Shown here piece by piece: positions 1-8,331 of a DNA stretch of 64,000 bases. A program made the position numbers and the translations under genes. The notes beneath the pieces were generated by a model that saw only the letters and a list, made by a program, of their open reading frames with translations, ran no database searches and was not told where the DNA came from. Position 1 is the first letter of the stretch; each line of letters opens with the position of its first letter. Source of the stretch: a virus; IMG/VR virus record IMGVR_UViG_3300015371_000013, positions 1-64,000 of that record; one strand, written 5' to 3'.

Positions 1-40
1 ATGTGGGAGGGGGGTCAGATTTTTTGACCCCTCCCCCCTA
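1..40. terminator. G/C-rich inverted repeat, probable terminator
   Basis: The two arms, GGGAGG-GGGTCA and TGACCCC-TCCC, form a strong hairpin around a loop of T residues. Read on the plus strand it is followed by CCCTTTTTTC, a usable T-tract. Read on the minus strand the tail lies outside the window. It follows the stop codon of the last gene here, so it may end the leftward operon, or both strands. Confidence 0.6.
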
Positions 41-52
41 CCCTTTTTTCTT

Positions 53-229
53 TCATCTTCTTTTAGTTCGTCGTTGTACTTCTCGCATCATGTGACGAAC
101 ACGTTCAGAAAAATTTTTTATTCGATCTCGTTCTCTATCGGTCATCGACCTGACATCAGTTTCTGTCCAACGAGGTCGACGGTATTGGTATTGTTTTGGT
201 TCCTCTTCTTCATCATCGTGTTCCGTCAG
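53..229 (-). CDS. Small charged protein, probable CTG start
   Basis: A 58-codon frame whose N-terminus is very acidic (EHDDEEEEP) and whose C-terminus is very basic, ending RRTKRR. The frame has no ATG, GTG or TTG before an internal Met at about residue 27, yet the upstream part reads like protein. A CTG at 227-229 follows GGGG with a 6-base gap, the same layout as the CTG proposed for the gene at 3440-4000. It lies 12 bases after the previous stop. Function unknown. The alternative is a start at the internal Met, giving a 32-residue basic peptide. Confidence 0.55.
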   Translation of the reverse strand: MTEHDDEEEEPKQYQYRRPRWTETDVRSMTDRERDRIKNFSERVRHMMREVQRRTKRR

Positions 230-241
230 TAGTTACCCCAT

Positions 242-544
242 CTACCTTTGACTTTGTTTAAGTAATGAAACTTCTCCTTCTTTAACTTTACGCAAAACAC
301 CAAGAACATTCTCTTTAACAATCTCGTCTATAGCTTCTTGGATGACTTGAAGTTGATCACCTTCAGGTAGATCGTCGGAGGTACGTGCTATCCTGGCTAG
401 GAGCCCAGGGGTATGGTACCCAGCAGATTGATCCCAAGCAAACCATTCATCCCACTGCGTCCATGGGTCGTATGGATTGTCTACTGTTGTCAGCATGTAC
501 TCAGGTGGATCAGGTAAGTCATGTGTGGTGTCGGTATCTGCCAC
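242..544 (-). CDS. Conserved phage protein next to RNA polymerase-like gene
   Basis: 100 residues, GTG start at 544 behind GGAGG. The central block with LTTVDNPYDPWTQWDEW and GYHTPGLLARIAR resembles a small conserved phage protein that I recall as a neighbour of DFDGD-type polymerase genes; that recollection is not verified here. The C-terminus is helical and charged. No catalytic motif is visible. Its place directly after the polymerase gene suggests co-expression and perhaps a partner role, which is inference. Confidence 0.75.
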   Translation of the reverse strand: MADTDTTHDLPDPPEYMLTTVDNPYDPWTQWDEWFAWDQSAGYHTPGLLARIARTSDDLPEGDQLQVIQEAIDEIVKENVLGVLRKVKEGEVSLLKQSQR

Positions 545-560
545 TATCGCTCACCTCCCA

Positions 561-3440
561 TCACTCAACACCTGACTTCAAGGTGGACATGGGAATGCCT
601 AGCGAACTTGAGATCTCAGCGTATGTAAAGCCTGATGACAACATCTGCTTAGCTCTAGCTGTTACAGCATCAGTCATCACAGGCCTCTCCCTAGGTGTGG
701 CTCTCCTACGAATGGCCTCTACATCAGTATACTTAAGGATGCTCTCCATCATCTCCTTAGAGATAGCTCCAGCTTGAATAGCATCCCATTGACGATCAGT
801 TAGACCTATACGATTCTTCTTTCCTCCTGCTCCAGTACGAAGTCGAGCTTCTTTAATCGCACTGTCTCTTACCTTCTTGAGCTCATCCTTCTCCATGTTA
901 GGATTAGCACTTCTTCTCTGTGCCACCATACGTCGGGCTACAGCCTGAGCCTGGCGTTCTAGAGGAGCATTCCTCTCAGCTACTCGAACAGCTGACTTTA
1001 GTTCTTCTACCTCTTTACTGTACACCTTCTTTGCCGACTTGGACATAGGGGTAAGCTTTACCCTTACCGCCTCTCTACGTGCCTCATTAGCCATAGCCTT
1101 AAGGCGATTAGAATGATCAGCGTAGTACTGTTCCTGTATGGTACCTCTACCCTTAGAGACTAGGCTATAAGCATTAGTTGTCTCAGCCAATCTCTCAGAC
1201 TTAAACCTAGCAGGCTCATCAGTTTTAACGTACCGCTTCTTACCCGTCTTAGGATCTACCTCAGCGACACGCTTACGTTCCCCAGTATCGACGTAAACCT
1301 TTCTACCTGTCTTTACATCGATGGTCCCTACTGAAAGCCGCTTTACTCCTGGCCCTGCCGGAGCATCCTTACGTTTAACCGGGTACGTCTCAGCCCCAGC
1401 TCTGGTAATCAGTGTAGCTGCACCACCAGGTAGACCGGTCTTAGGATTAACTCCTTGATACTTTCTCTTTAGTTCCAGAATTCCGTGATGTCTCTCGGAT
1501 GCCTTGTAGTCTAGATTATGTTTCTCAGAATCAATGACCACCATCGAATGACGTACAGCACGAGACAACTCTTCTCGAGTAGCACCCCTGAGAGTCATGT
1601 CAGAGATAAGGTTTGTAACCTTACCCATCTGCAAACCCTTTTGTTGTGGGGTAATAGAAGGGGTACCATCAGGATACTTCTTAGTTTTAGGTCCCAGAGG
1701 CACCTTGTATGACTGAGGATCAAACCCCTTCAAATTCTCCAAAGGCCGAGTAGACTCGATCTTACCCCTAGGATTCGGAATGACCACCACATGGTCGCCA
1801 TCGAAATCCGCACCCGACAAACGCTCTGCCACCTTGGGATGAATGGCTACGGCATCCGGAGCTCTTCCTCCTTTTCCGATACCGAAAAGCTTCTTAGCTT
1901 CTCGCGATCGATTGTTAACCGTCAACTGTGGAATCTCAAAGGTTCCCGCATGAGGAAACCGAATCAGAGCAACTCTCTCACCATCATGAAACGTAGGGGC
2001 AAAGATCTCGTGTGGTTTTACATGGTTAGAAGGAAGAAGGACTTTTGTTGCTTGCCGATCCATACTAGCTGCCGCAAGATGTACAGCAGCCGAATCAGTT
2101 TCGTCAGAGAAGGTTTCTAGAAGCTTTCTCTTAATGAGAGGATTAGTCAACGATTTGATTTCGTCGAATTCTTCTCTTCTTCGATCATGGGTAAAATCAA
2201 GCTGAGACTTGATCAACGCAGGAGACTGCTTAGACAACATCTGACTAGAGATCCGATTCGTCCAAGTATCCCAGTCACCCTCTTCAGTGAGAAGATTCAT
2301 CACTGATTTAGGTTTACCATCCTTACCCAGAATCTGTCCACCTTCTTTGATGACAGACCCGAAGGGAAGAGTCTTATCAACTTCTCCAGTTTCCTTATCC
2401 TTCTTGAGCGGCTTCATGGCGTCGAATTTGTTGCCCGTATTCGACTTATTGGTATTGAACTGAAGATCTATACCAGCAGGCAAATCGTCCTTATAGACAG
2501 CCATACCCTTCAAGAAGTGGGTGCCACCAACTGCAATTCGAACCTGAGCATAACGCGCCTTGCCAAGACTAACATCTTCCACACCCGGACGGACATAGAT
2601 AACGCCATCTGCATCAGCGCCACCATCTTCTTTGTATTTAACTCCTACTCGTTTGGGATCAATGTGAAGCGGGGGCTTAATCCCCATGTCTTGCCAGGTC
2701 TTACCACCATCCTCAGTTTTCTCAGCGATCAATCTAATGTTATCACGATTCGTCCAGGCTTGTTTCTGAGTAACCCCCGGCTTGACCAGCACCTTGTAGG
2801 TGGTCATCTCTCCGGTAGTAACTTGAGGAGCTTTGAAGGTATGGACACCATAACCCTCTTCCTTGAGCATAGAAAGAGCGGTATTGAATTTGTCCGGGCT
2901 GATACCAATTCGTGTATCGGGATTATCGCCAATAGGAAGATCGAGATGAACTTTTGATCCAACGTCAATGATATCCTTCTCTGCAACTTGCCGCTTAAGC
3001 ATATTCGCAGTTTGTTGAAGTTCATTCAGTCGTTCAAGGCGTCCAGGCTCAAGAAGTGAACGAACCGTAGATTCATTAATCTTCTTATCAGGAGACGACA
3101 TCTGATTAGCGATTGCCGTTGGGCCCATGCCTTTGTCGCGCAGACGCTGAGCTTCACGAATCTGATTCAAGGTTACCTCGGTAGAGGCCCGAGATGTCAT
3201 TGCTCGAATGTCTGCCGAAGTCATCTGATATTTCTTGATGACATTACCATCTTTATCCACAGGAGAATACGCCTTGGCGATCTCTGCTTCGGTCATCCCA
3301 TCGACCTTTTTGTGCTGCTCAACGATGTCTAGAAATGTCTTTGAGCGCTGAAGAGGATTCTGTCCCAAACCCCAGGGGTAACGACCCGATTTTCGGAGTA
3401 TTCCGTAGTGACTCAAATAGGTTTCTTCGTCCAAACGCAC
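561..3440 (-). CDS. YonO-like single-chain RNA polymerase
   Basis: 959 residues. Residues 545-549 are DFDGD, the metal-binding aspartate motif of the double-psi beta-barrel in multisubunit RNA polymerases and in single-chain relatives such as YonO of phage SPbeta and crAss-like phage enzymes. The lead-in, with FPHAGTFEIPQ and GADFDGDHVVVIPN, fits that fold. The length is close to YonO (about 900) and far below crAss-phage enzymes. Helix-turn-helix-like segments lie near residues 95-130 and at the extreme C-terminus (TYAEISSSLGIPMSTLK). GTG start at 3440 behind GGAGG; the upstream stop overlaps it as TAGTG. It probably transcribes a phage gene class from its own promoters. A DNA-binding protein without polymerase activity cannot be excluded. 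Confidence 0.78.
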   Translation of the reverse strand: MRLDEETYLSHYGILRKSGRYPWGLGQNPLQRSKTFLDIVEQHKKVDGMTEAEIAKAYSPVDKDGNVIKKYQMTSADIRAMTSRASTEVTLNQIREAQRLRDKGMGPTAIANQMSSPDKKINESTVRSLLEPGRLERLNELQQTANMLKRQVAEKDIIDVGSKVHLDLPIGDNPDTRIGISPDKFNTALSMLKEEGYGVHTFKAPQVTTGEMTTYKVLVKPGVTQKQAWTNRDNIRLIAEKTEDGGKTWQDMGIKPPLHIDPKRVGVKYKEDGGADADGVIYVRPGVEDVSLGKARYAQVRIAVGGTHFLKGMAVYKDDLPAGIDLQFNTNKSNTGNKFDAMKPLKKDKETGEVDKTLPFGSVIKEGGQILGKDGKPKSVMNLLTEEGDWDTWTNRISSQMLSKQSPALIKSQLDFTHDRRREEFDEIKSLTNPLIKRKLLETFSDETDSAAVHLAAASMDRQATKVLLPSNHVKPHEIFAPTFHDGERVALIRFPHAGTFEIPQLTVNNRSREAKKLFGIGKGGRAPDAVAIHPKVAERLSGADFDGDHVVVIPNPRGKIESTRPLENLKGFDPQSYKVPLGPKTKKYPDGTPSITPQQKGLQMGKVTNLISDMTLRGATREELSRAVRHSMVVIDSEKHNLDYKASERHHGILELKRKYQGVNPKTGLPGGAATLITRAGAETYPVKRKDAPAGPGVKRLSVGTIDVKTGRKVYVDTGERKRVAEVDPKTGKKRYVKTDEPARFKSERLAETTNAYSLVSKGRGTIQEQYYADHSNRLKAMANEARREAVRVKLTPMSKSAKKVYSKEVEELKSAVRVAERNAPLERQAQAVARRMVAQRRSANPNMEKDELKKVRDSAIKEARLRTGAGGKKNRIGLTDRQWDAIQAGAISKEMMESILKYTDVEAIRRRATPRERPVMTDAVTARAKQMLSSGFTYAEISSSLGIPMSTLKSGVE

Positions 3441-4000
3441 TACGGCACCTCCTCTCTGAGTCGATTGAGAATTCTATCGAAGTCCACAATTTTGTCCATA
3501 ATTCCTCTTATAAAATGTGGATCAGCATCATACAACAGTACTCTGCTGTCCTTGTACAAGCGAAGCTCGATGCCTCGCAGAGAAAACGGATCTATCTCGT
3601 ATTCGAGACAGAAGAGTGCAGCGTAAACTTCCAACTGATGCTCGGAAACACGTGTGACACCGGTTTTGAGATCGCTGATGCGAAGAAGTCTATACCGGTA
3701 AGCGATAGCGTCAACTGTGCCGAAAGAGTTCGGTGAGTAGAAGAGGACGACCTCGGGGGACATCTTGTACTGAATACACTGGTTGATGTACAATCCGACC
3801 GTAGTCGTTTCGTCATCTTGAACGATCCCTTCTTCGATACAGATAGCAGCGTAACGATGATGCTCCATACCCTCCAGGGCTGCTCTAAGCGCTTTGTATC
3901 GAAATCTTAGCTTCTCCTCGTCGTAGTTTATCCAGTGGTAAGAACTAGGACTGAGGAAGGCATGCTGCCCCTCGAGATGCGAATGCTTCTTGAAGCGCAG
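3440..4000 (-). CDS. Cas4/RecB-like PD-(D/E)XK exonuclease, probable CTG start
   Basis: 186 residues if started at CTG 3998-4000, which has a perfect AGGAGG six bases upstream. The first ATG (at 3868) would remove the segment AFLSPSSYHWINY, a typical N-terminal signature of phage RecB/Cas4-like nucleases. Downstream, GTVDAIAYRY, SDLKTG and HQLEVYAAL match the D, DxK and QL(E)xY motifs of this fold. Expected role: 5' end resection in recombination. It overlaps the preceding nuclease gene by 56 bases. No ATG, GTG or TTG exists between the upstream in-frame stop and the LSPSS motif, so the CTG start is strongly implied. Confidence 0.78.
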   Translation of the reverse strand: MRFKKHSHLEGQHAFLSPSSYHWINYDEEKLRFRYKALRAALEGMEHHRYAAICIEEGIVQDDETTTVGLYINQCIQYKMSPEVVLFYSPNSFGTVDAIAYRYRLLRISDLKTGVTRVSEHQLEVYAALFCLEYEIDPFSLRGIELRLYKDSRVLLYDADPHFIRGIMDKIVDFDRILNRLREEVP

Positions 4001-4262
4001 TGATTACCTCCTCTTCATTCTCTGGATAGATAAACGCAGCGAAAGACATGTTGTTCATCTGCTGGACATAAAAAGCTTGATTAGGTCGTTCGGCCGAATT
4101 TGCCGAAGCTTTGACCTCAAGCATAGCCCAACATGGACCATAGAACAGAGTAAGATCGAGGATTCCCTGCACATAGTTCGGATCGTTTTTAAGGACTTCG
4201 CAGCCCGGGAATGTGCGCTTTAACTTACGAATGAGTTGACTTTGATACGCCGATTCAGTCAT
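3945..4262 (-). CDS. VRR-NUC-type endonuclease
   Basis: 105 residues. Motifs ESAYQSQLIRKLK, NDPNYVQGILDLTLFY and AMLEVKAS give the E, D and ExK residues of a small PD-(D/E)XK nuclease of the VRR-NUC type, often a Holliday-junction or branched-DNA nuclease in phages. I chose the ATG at 4262 because it overlaps the stop of the upstream 27-codon gene as ATGA; an in-frame ATG at 4292 has no ribosome site. Next in the operon are the Cas4-like nuclease and the RNA polymerase-like gene. Confidence 0.8.
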   Translation of the reverse strand: MTESAYQSQLIRKLKRTFPGCEVLKNDPNYVQGILDLTLFYGPCWAMLEVKASANSAERPNQAFYVQQMNNMSFAAFIYPENEEEVITALQEAFASRGAACLPQS

Positions 4263-4342
4263 GGATCCGGATCCTCGTTTCTGAAGATCCATACCGGAAA
4301 AGTGAGATGAAGAACCAGGTACTCAATCAGTCTTTTTACCAC
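4259..4342 (-). CDS. 27-residue peptide coupled to nuclease gene
   Basis: GTG start at 4342 with AAAGGGG seven bases upstream; stop TGA overlaps the next ATG. The peptide begins with a short hydrophobic stretch (LIEYLVLHLTFPVWIF) and ends acidic. It may be a membrane micropeptide, or a leader peptide that couples translation to the nuclease gene. No family recognised. Confidence 0.5.
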   Translation of the reverse strand: MVKRLIEYLVLHLTFPVWIFRNEDPDP

Positions 4343-4359
4343 GAATCCCCTTTCAAATA

Positions 4360-4440
4360 GCGAAAAAAGAGAAACCAATTTCGGATATTGTATCCCTCTT
4401 CTATCATATGCTGCGATTTACACGCGTTCCAGTATCTGAA
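4360..4440 (-). promoter_or_regulatory. Leader with CAGATACTGGAA site and T-tract
   Basis: An AT-rich stretch between the HNH gene and the nuclease operon. Reading leftward it holds CAGATACTGGAA (4427-4438), a possible -10 TATGAT, a small GGATA/TATCC hairpin, and TCTCTTTTTT just before the ribosome site. The same 12-mer recurs in the origin-like region and at 37.58 kb, so a shared binding protein is likely. Probably the promoter and attenuating leader of the left operon. Confidence 0.45.
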
Positions 4441-4466
4441 AAAAAATACGGGCATTCTGATCAATC

Positions 4467-5027
4467 TCAACGCATTTCTACCAGTTCAAAGTACTGATAA
4501 GTAGGCCATGCTGGGGTTCGATTGAGAACTGACAACACCACTTCTCGTTCCAACAGTCCGTAACGACAAGCGGCTGACAAAGAATTTGGAAACTTCTCGC
4601 CATCGCCTATCGAACGAATAGGTACCTTGAGTGGATTGTTGTAGCGATCGCCATGAAACTGACGTTTATAAAGAATAGCATACCAACGAGGACGCCACAT
4701 AAGATTGTCTACATGACAATTCTTGGGATCACCGTCCAACTGGATAGGTGTATCAAATACGTCGGAAGGCGGAGGAAGAAAAGCTCGAGCTACCAAGCGT
4801 GGTAGAGACCGAATACACTGTTGCCAATCTCGCATAAGTCCGACGTAGGGTACTCCATACTGATTGATTCTCGGAATCAACAAACGCCCGGTTGAATTTC
4901 TCGATACTTGCCCCAGCGCGTTTACGCTGTATCCGGGAAAGCCTTCTACAGGAACCCAACCATCATCGCTCTTTCTGGTGGCGAACTCGACGTCTTGCGA
5001 GGTTTCTTCAACCCACTGCTTAGTCAT
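4467..5027 (-). CDS. NUMOD4/HNH-family protein, HNH core degenerate
   Basis: 186 residues. WVPVEGFPGYSVNALGQVSR is a NUMOD4 module, followed by RSLPRLVARAFLPPP and TPIQLDGDPKNCHVDNLMW, the HNH_3-like region. The usual first catalytic histidine (H before xDGD) is a glutamine here, so cleavage activity is doubtful. Such proteins often persist in actinophages as free-standing homing endonucleases or DNA-binding relics. It overlaps the upstream 62-codon gene by 8 bases. Confidence 0.75.
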   Translation of the reverse strand: MTKQWVEETSQDVEFATRKSDDGWVPVEGFPGYSVNALGQVSRNSTGRLLIPRINQYGVPYVGLMRDWQQCIRSLPRLVARAFLPPPSDVFDTPIQLDGDPKNCHVDNLMWRPRWYAILYKRQFHGDRYNNPLKVPIRSIGDGEKFPNSLSAACRYGLLEREVVLSVLNRTPAWPTYQYFELVEMR

Positions 5028-5208
5028 CGAACTTTTCTTTACTAGTCTTCCATCCCTTTCTACGCATAGTTTCCATAGCCTCTTCGAGATCTAGAACTAA
5101 AAGAGCTCCTCCATAACCATCAAGATGATTTAGATTTCCCACATCAAAAAGCTCTTTGACTAGACCTGCTACAAACTCACGATTATGTCTCAGTTCTTCT
5201 TCAGTCAT
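5020..5208 (-). CDS. Small hypothetical protein
   Basis: 62 residues, start ATG directly after the previous stop (TAGATG), so translation is probably coupled. Mostly helical, with an acidic N-terminal half and lysine-rich C-terminus (MRRKGWKTSKEKFDD). No family recognised. Confidence 0.65.
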   Translation of the reverse strand: MTEEELRHNREFVAGLVKELFDVGNLNHLDGYGGALLVLDLEEAMETMRRKGWKTSKEKFDD

Positions 5209-5424
5209 CTAGGCATCCGTCTTGCCCGACTCCGGGTACCTTTTCTTCAGCTCCACATCCACTCGTTCCACCGAATCGACCATACCAATGAGATGCGCAT
5301 CCGTCACAATGGCATCTGTCCAGATCGTGATTACCCACGAATATACGCCCGCCGCTGTGCGGCGCAACTCAATTGATCCACGACCAGGAACCGGATCTCG
5401 GTAAGGCTTGACCGTCTCGTTCAT
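5209..5424 (-). CDS. Small hypothetical protein
   Basis: 71 residues; ATG overlaps the stop of the upstream 57-codon gene as ATGA. The order of short beta-strand-like segments (SIELRRTAAGVYSWVITIW) and a C-terminal helix suggests a small alpha/beta domain. Function unknown. Confidence 0.65.
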   Translation of the reverse strand: MNETVKPYRDPVPGRGSIELRRTAAGVYSWVITIWTDAIVTDAHLIGMVDSVERVDVELKKRYPESGKTDA

Positions 5425-5594
5425 ATCGTCTCCCTACCTTCGGGGGTCAACAAGACTGATTTCAGACCCTCGCATCGGAATTGCCAACCTTGACCAACCA
5501 CATGTAGCTCAATCGGATTACCAGTATTTATCGCAACAGTAAACCATTCTTGCAGCTCACGAGCTTCACTTTCTAAAAGTGTTGTCAATTTCAT
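5421..5594 (-). CDS. 57-residue hypothetical protein
   Basis: A frame of 57 codons with AAGGAG eight bases before its ATG and an ATGA overlap with the next gene. It contains ELHVVGQGWQFRCEGLKS, a likely beta hairpin. It fills the gap between its neighbours exactly, which is the main support. Function unknown. Confidence 0.7.
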   Translation of the reverse strand: MKLTTLLESEARELQEWFTVAINTGNPIELHVVGQGWQFRCEGLKSVLLTPEGRETI

Positions 5595-5606
5595 CGATTC
5601 GACTCC

Positions 5607-5834
5607 TTAATCCTCGGTCGACAACGCCTTGAGGTAGTGCCTCCCAAACTTCAAAACCACTTTGTTATGGGTCTCTACCACAATCTCCGCCAACTCTGAA
5701 GTCTCCATCGTCCCGATCATAGGGTCTTGATGATGTGGTTTTGTGATGTCATTGGACAAAAGGGCATAGATATTACGTCCCAGTTTGTAATCAGTACGCC
5801 ACAGACGCTCTCCAGGGTTATTCAGGGGGGCCAT
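5607..5834 (-). CDS. Small hypothetical protein, first gene left of the AT-rich region
   Basis: 75 residues from the ATG at 5834, chosen because AAAGGAG lies 10 bases upstream; an in-frame upstream start would reach into the AT-rich repeat region. Contains NIYALLSNDITKPHHQD and a C-terminal helical half. No family recognised. Confidence 0.65.
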   Translation of the reverse strand: MAPLNNPGERLWRTDYKLGRNIYALLSNDITKPHHQDPMIGTMETSELAEIVVETHNKVVLKFGRHYLKALSTED

Positions 5835-6379
5835 GCCTATAGATCTCCTTTGGTAAAATTTTCCTGATCCAATAAAAATGTTAGACAAGGGCTTTTTCAA
5901 AGTCAGACCTGCAAATCTTGGCAATCTTGGCAAAAAGGCCAAATAGATACTGGGATTTCTCGCAAATTGCGGGATTTTTTAGCGATTTTTCTTGCCAAGA
6001 TTTTCGAGGTAAAAAGTTTTTTTATAATCGCGTTTCAATATCTGAGCCAATATCTGTTTGTTTGCACATTCTATATACTTGCACGCGCCCGCGTAAAGAA
6101 AATAGGAATTAAAGGCAAGCATAAAAGACGTGTATCAGATACTGAAATCGAAAATAAAAAAAACTTTTTTGTCGAAAAATCTTGGCATGGCAATTTCATC
6201 CCTCAAACCCTTACACAGAGCCAAAAAACTTGCCAAAATCAATCTTGGCAAAATCTTGGCAATTTTGGCAAATATTCTTTAAAAACCCGCAAATTGCGGA
6301 CTTTTCCAGTATCTGAATCGATTTTGGCATCGAAAATTAACGAGTCCAATATCTGAATTTTGGCCCAATATTCCATCAA
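5835..6379. other. AT-rich repeat region, candidate replication origin
   Basis: About 545 bases without a convincing gene, clearly more AT-rich than its surroundings. It contains many copies of CTTGGCAA or its complement (near 5915-5935, 5990, 6180, 6230-6270), two copies of the palindrome CGCAAATTGCG (near 5960 and 6289), and five CAGATAYTG-type sites in both orientations (near 5945, 6037, 6050, 6138, 6307, 6349). Long A/T runs sit between them. Iterons plus palindromes plus AT-rich DNA fit a replication origin or a complex operator. The strand-biased AATAT motif starts just to its right. Confidence 0.6.
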
Positions 6380-6565
6380 TTAGGGCCTCCTTTCGTCCAG
6401 CGTCTTCTCCCAGCATGGTTTACACATCAAAACATCCACACTTTCAACCTTAGCCAGCCCTGAGTCCGCTGGGAAATCGCTAAATCTCAGCTTACCCACC
6501 CCTTTTCCGGTGCAGATACCCGGGGAGTTGGGATGATTGACCACACACAGGCAATAACAACTCAT
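6380..6565 (-). CDS. Small cysteine-rich protein
   Basis: 61 residues starting MSCYCLC and containing a second pair, CKPCW, near the C-terminus, so a single zinc site is plausible. ATG overlaps the preceding stop as ATGA. It is the last gene before the AT-rich origin-like region. Function unknown. Confidence 0.65.
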   Translation of the reverse strand: MSCYCLCVVNHPNSPGICTGKGVGKLRFSDFPADSGLAKVESVDVLMCKPCWEKTLDERRP

Positions 6566-6786
6566 CGTTTCCGCTTAGACCCCCTGAGACGGACCAATTC
6601 CTCGCGATAGAGTCCCGTAACCAGCTCTTGGGCTCTGACCAAACGCGGAAAGTATCCTACCCGGCGTGAAAGCGAGCGTTTCTCGGAAAACAGCTTCACC
6701 GCCCCGATGAGATGCTCTTCCGCCCCCTTCAGATGCTCGGTCAGTTGCTCATCCACCGACGGCAATTTTTTTTGCGACTTAGACAT
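6562..6786 (-). CDS. Small basic helical protein
   Basis: 74 residues from the ATG at 6786 (AAAGG nine bases upstream). Entirely helix-forming and basic at both ends (MSKSQKK..., ...RLRGSKRKR), suggesting nucleic-acid contact. No family recognised. Confidence 0.6.
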   Translation of the reverse strand: MSKSQKKLPSVDEQLTEHLKGAEEHLIGAVKLFSEKRSLSRRVGYFPRLVRAQELVTGLYREELVRLRGSKRKR

Positions 6787-6888
6787 CAACTAGTACCTTT
6801 CCCTTAGTTTTCTCTCAATTCGCCTCTAAGGGGCCTTTACGTGGCTCTCAGAGGCCCTCTAGAGTCTGTCCAGAACCTACCAAGGCGC

Positions 6889-8145
6889 TCATCTCCCTCT
6901 CTGATATGAGAATTCCACGAATTCCTCGTCGGTCATCTCGAAATGCTTGGTCTGAAAGCTCTGTTTGCTCATCAGCGATCTCCAAATCGCCCAGTCGATC
7001 GCCGCCTGGGAGCGCAGTGTATAATAGTAAAGATGTTTGAACGGAGAATTGATGCGATCGGTACGCCCGTGAGCCTGCTCCCAGAACTTATACGAGTAGG
7101 TCAGACTCCAAAAACACGTGGCGTTGGTCTCCGTACAATTCCAACCCTCGGCTCCCGCCGCATACTGAACCACATAGATCCACTTCTCACTGTTGGGCAG
7201 CTCCTCGTGTTTGTGGCCGTTCCACTCGGCGTAGGCCCGCTCTTCCGACTCCCTCAAGGTTCTAAGAATGGCCAGCTCGTAATCAAAGTTGTAAAAGATG
7301 ATGAGCCGATCGTGCTTGTCGAGCAGCTCCCATACCGCCCTAAGGCGTGACGGATCCGTATTGGCCACCTTGCGCATCTGGTGAAAGAGATCAGAGATGT
7401 CACGGATGGGTTTATCCTCGAAGATGTTCCAGCGTCCGTGAGAGATCCGAGCCATGGTGATCTCATCAAACTCACACCACACGTTGACCGAGTGTCGGAT
7501 CTTCTCGGTAGGATAGGGCATGTGGATGAGGATCTGGTTCTTGTAGCGGACCAGACGATTTACGTTGACATATCTCTCCACCTTAAAATATTTGACAAAC
7601 GGCGCTTGAATCACATGTTCGGCTTTGAACTCGGATCGGTTCTTATAGAACCCGTTGGCGATGAACACGGGAATATAGTCCATCCACGAGTCTCCCGGAG
7701 TGGCCGAGAGCATGATCCAGCGGTTGTGTTTGGCGATCTTTAAAAACGCCTTGACCCACTTGCCCTTGCCCACCAGGCGCTGCTCGTCGAAGATGAAGAA
7801 CTGATCCGTTACGTCTTTGTATTTGTCGATCATGTTCCAGGAGTCGACGGTGATGATCCCGTCGGGGGCCCAATCAACCGGGAGCATGTGCTTATCGCGA
7901 ATTTCTTCTTCACTGGGTACGCGAGGGATTCCGAATTTAACCGCCTCGCCGATCCAATCCAGAGAATCGCGCTTCTTGGCGGTGGTGATGACGTAGAGAT
8001 CTTCATGATCTCGGGTGAGAAGATGATAGGCCAACCCCACCCGGGATTTGCCGGAGCCCACACCGCCCCAGAGAATATTCCCATCGCTTAACTTTCCCAG
8101 GGCTACTTTTTGATGATCCCTCAAGAGGGCAGATACATCTTGCAT
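6889..8145 (-). CDS. SNF2-type superfamily 2 DNA helicase
   Basis: 418 residues. Walker A GGVGSGKS at 27-34, Walker B variant FDEQR near 119-123, motif III LSATP at 146-150, and C-terminal motifs with GAEGWNC and EQAHGRTDR near 330-370. This is the SNF2-like layout common in phage replication modules. Excellent ribosome site AGGAGG before the ATG. Likely role: DNA remodelling or unwinding during replication or recombination. It sits between small genes and the origin-like region. Confidence 0.88.
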   Translation of the reverse strand: MQDVSALLRDHQKVALGKLSDGNILWGGVGSGKSRVGLAYHLLTRDHEDLYVITTAKKRDSLDWIGEAVKFGIPRVPSEEEIRDKHMLPVDWAPDGIITVDSWNMIDKYKDVTDQFFIFDEQRLVGKGKWVKAFLKIAKHNRWIMLSATPGDSWMDYIPVFIANGFYKNRSEFKAEHVIQAPFVKYFKVERYVNVNRLVRYKNQILIHMPYPTEKIRHSVNVWCEFDEITMARISHGRWNIFEDKPIRDISDLFHQMRKVANTDPSRLRAVWELLDKHDRLIIFYNFDYELAILRTLRESEERAYAEWNGHKHEELPNSEKWIYVVQYAAGAEGWNCTETNATCFWSLTYSYKFWEQAHGRTDRINSPFKHLYYYTLRSQAAIDWAIWRSLMSKQSFQTKHFEMTDEEFVEFSYQRGR

Positions 8146-8190
8146 ACCGTCACCTCCTTTCTAAGCTTTCCTTAGCTTGTCTACGCCTGC

Positions 8191-8328
8191 TTATAAAATG
8201 TTTTCTTCTATTCGTCGTGTTTTATCTCGACGCTTTGCCCATTGCAAAAGAAAAAATCCCAATACCCGTATGTAGAACGACAATAAGTATCGCCAACGAT
8301 ATTTCCATGCTTTGTCTGAATACGGTAT
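8191..8328 (-). CDS. Possible small membrane protein with no standard start
   Basis: The frame continues directly after the TAG that ends the zinc-finger gene at 8332. It reads KAWKYRWRYLLSFYIRV and then LGFFLLQWAKRRDKTRR, a convincing basic membrane peptide, but has no ATG or GTG. It would need ATA at 8326-8328 (AAAGGA upstream), or read-through of the TAG. A competing frame gives a 28-residue hydrophobic peptide starting at an ATG near 8309. Only one is likely real. Confidence 0.35.
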   Translation of the reverse strand: MPYSDKAWKYRWRYLLSFYIRVLGFFLLQWAKRRDKTRRIEENIL

Positions 8329-8331
8329 GAT

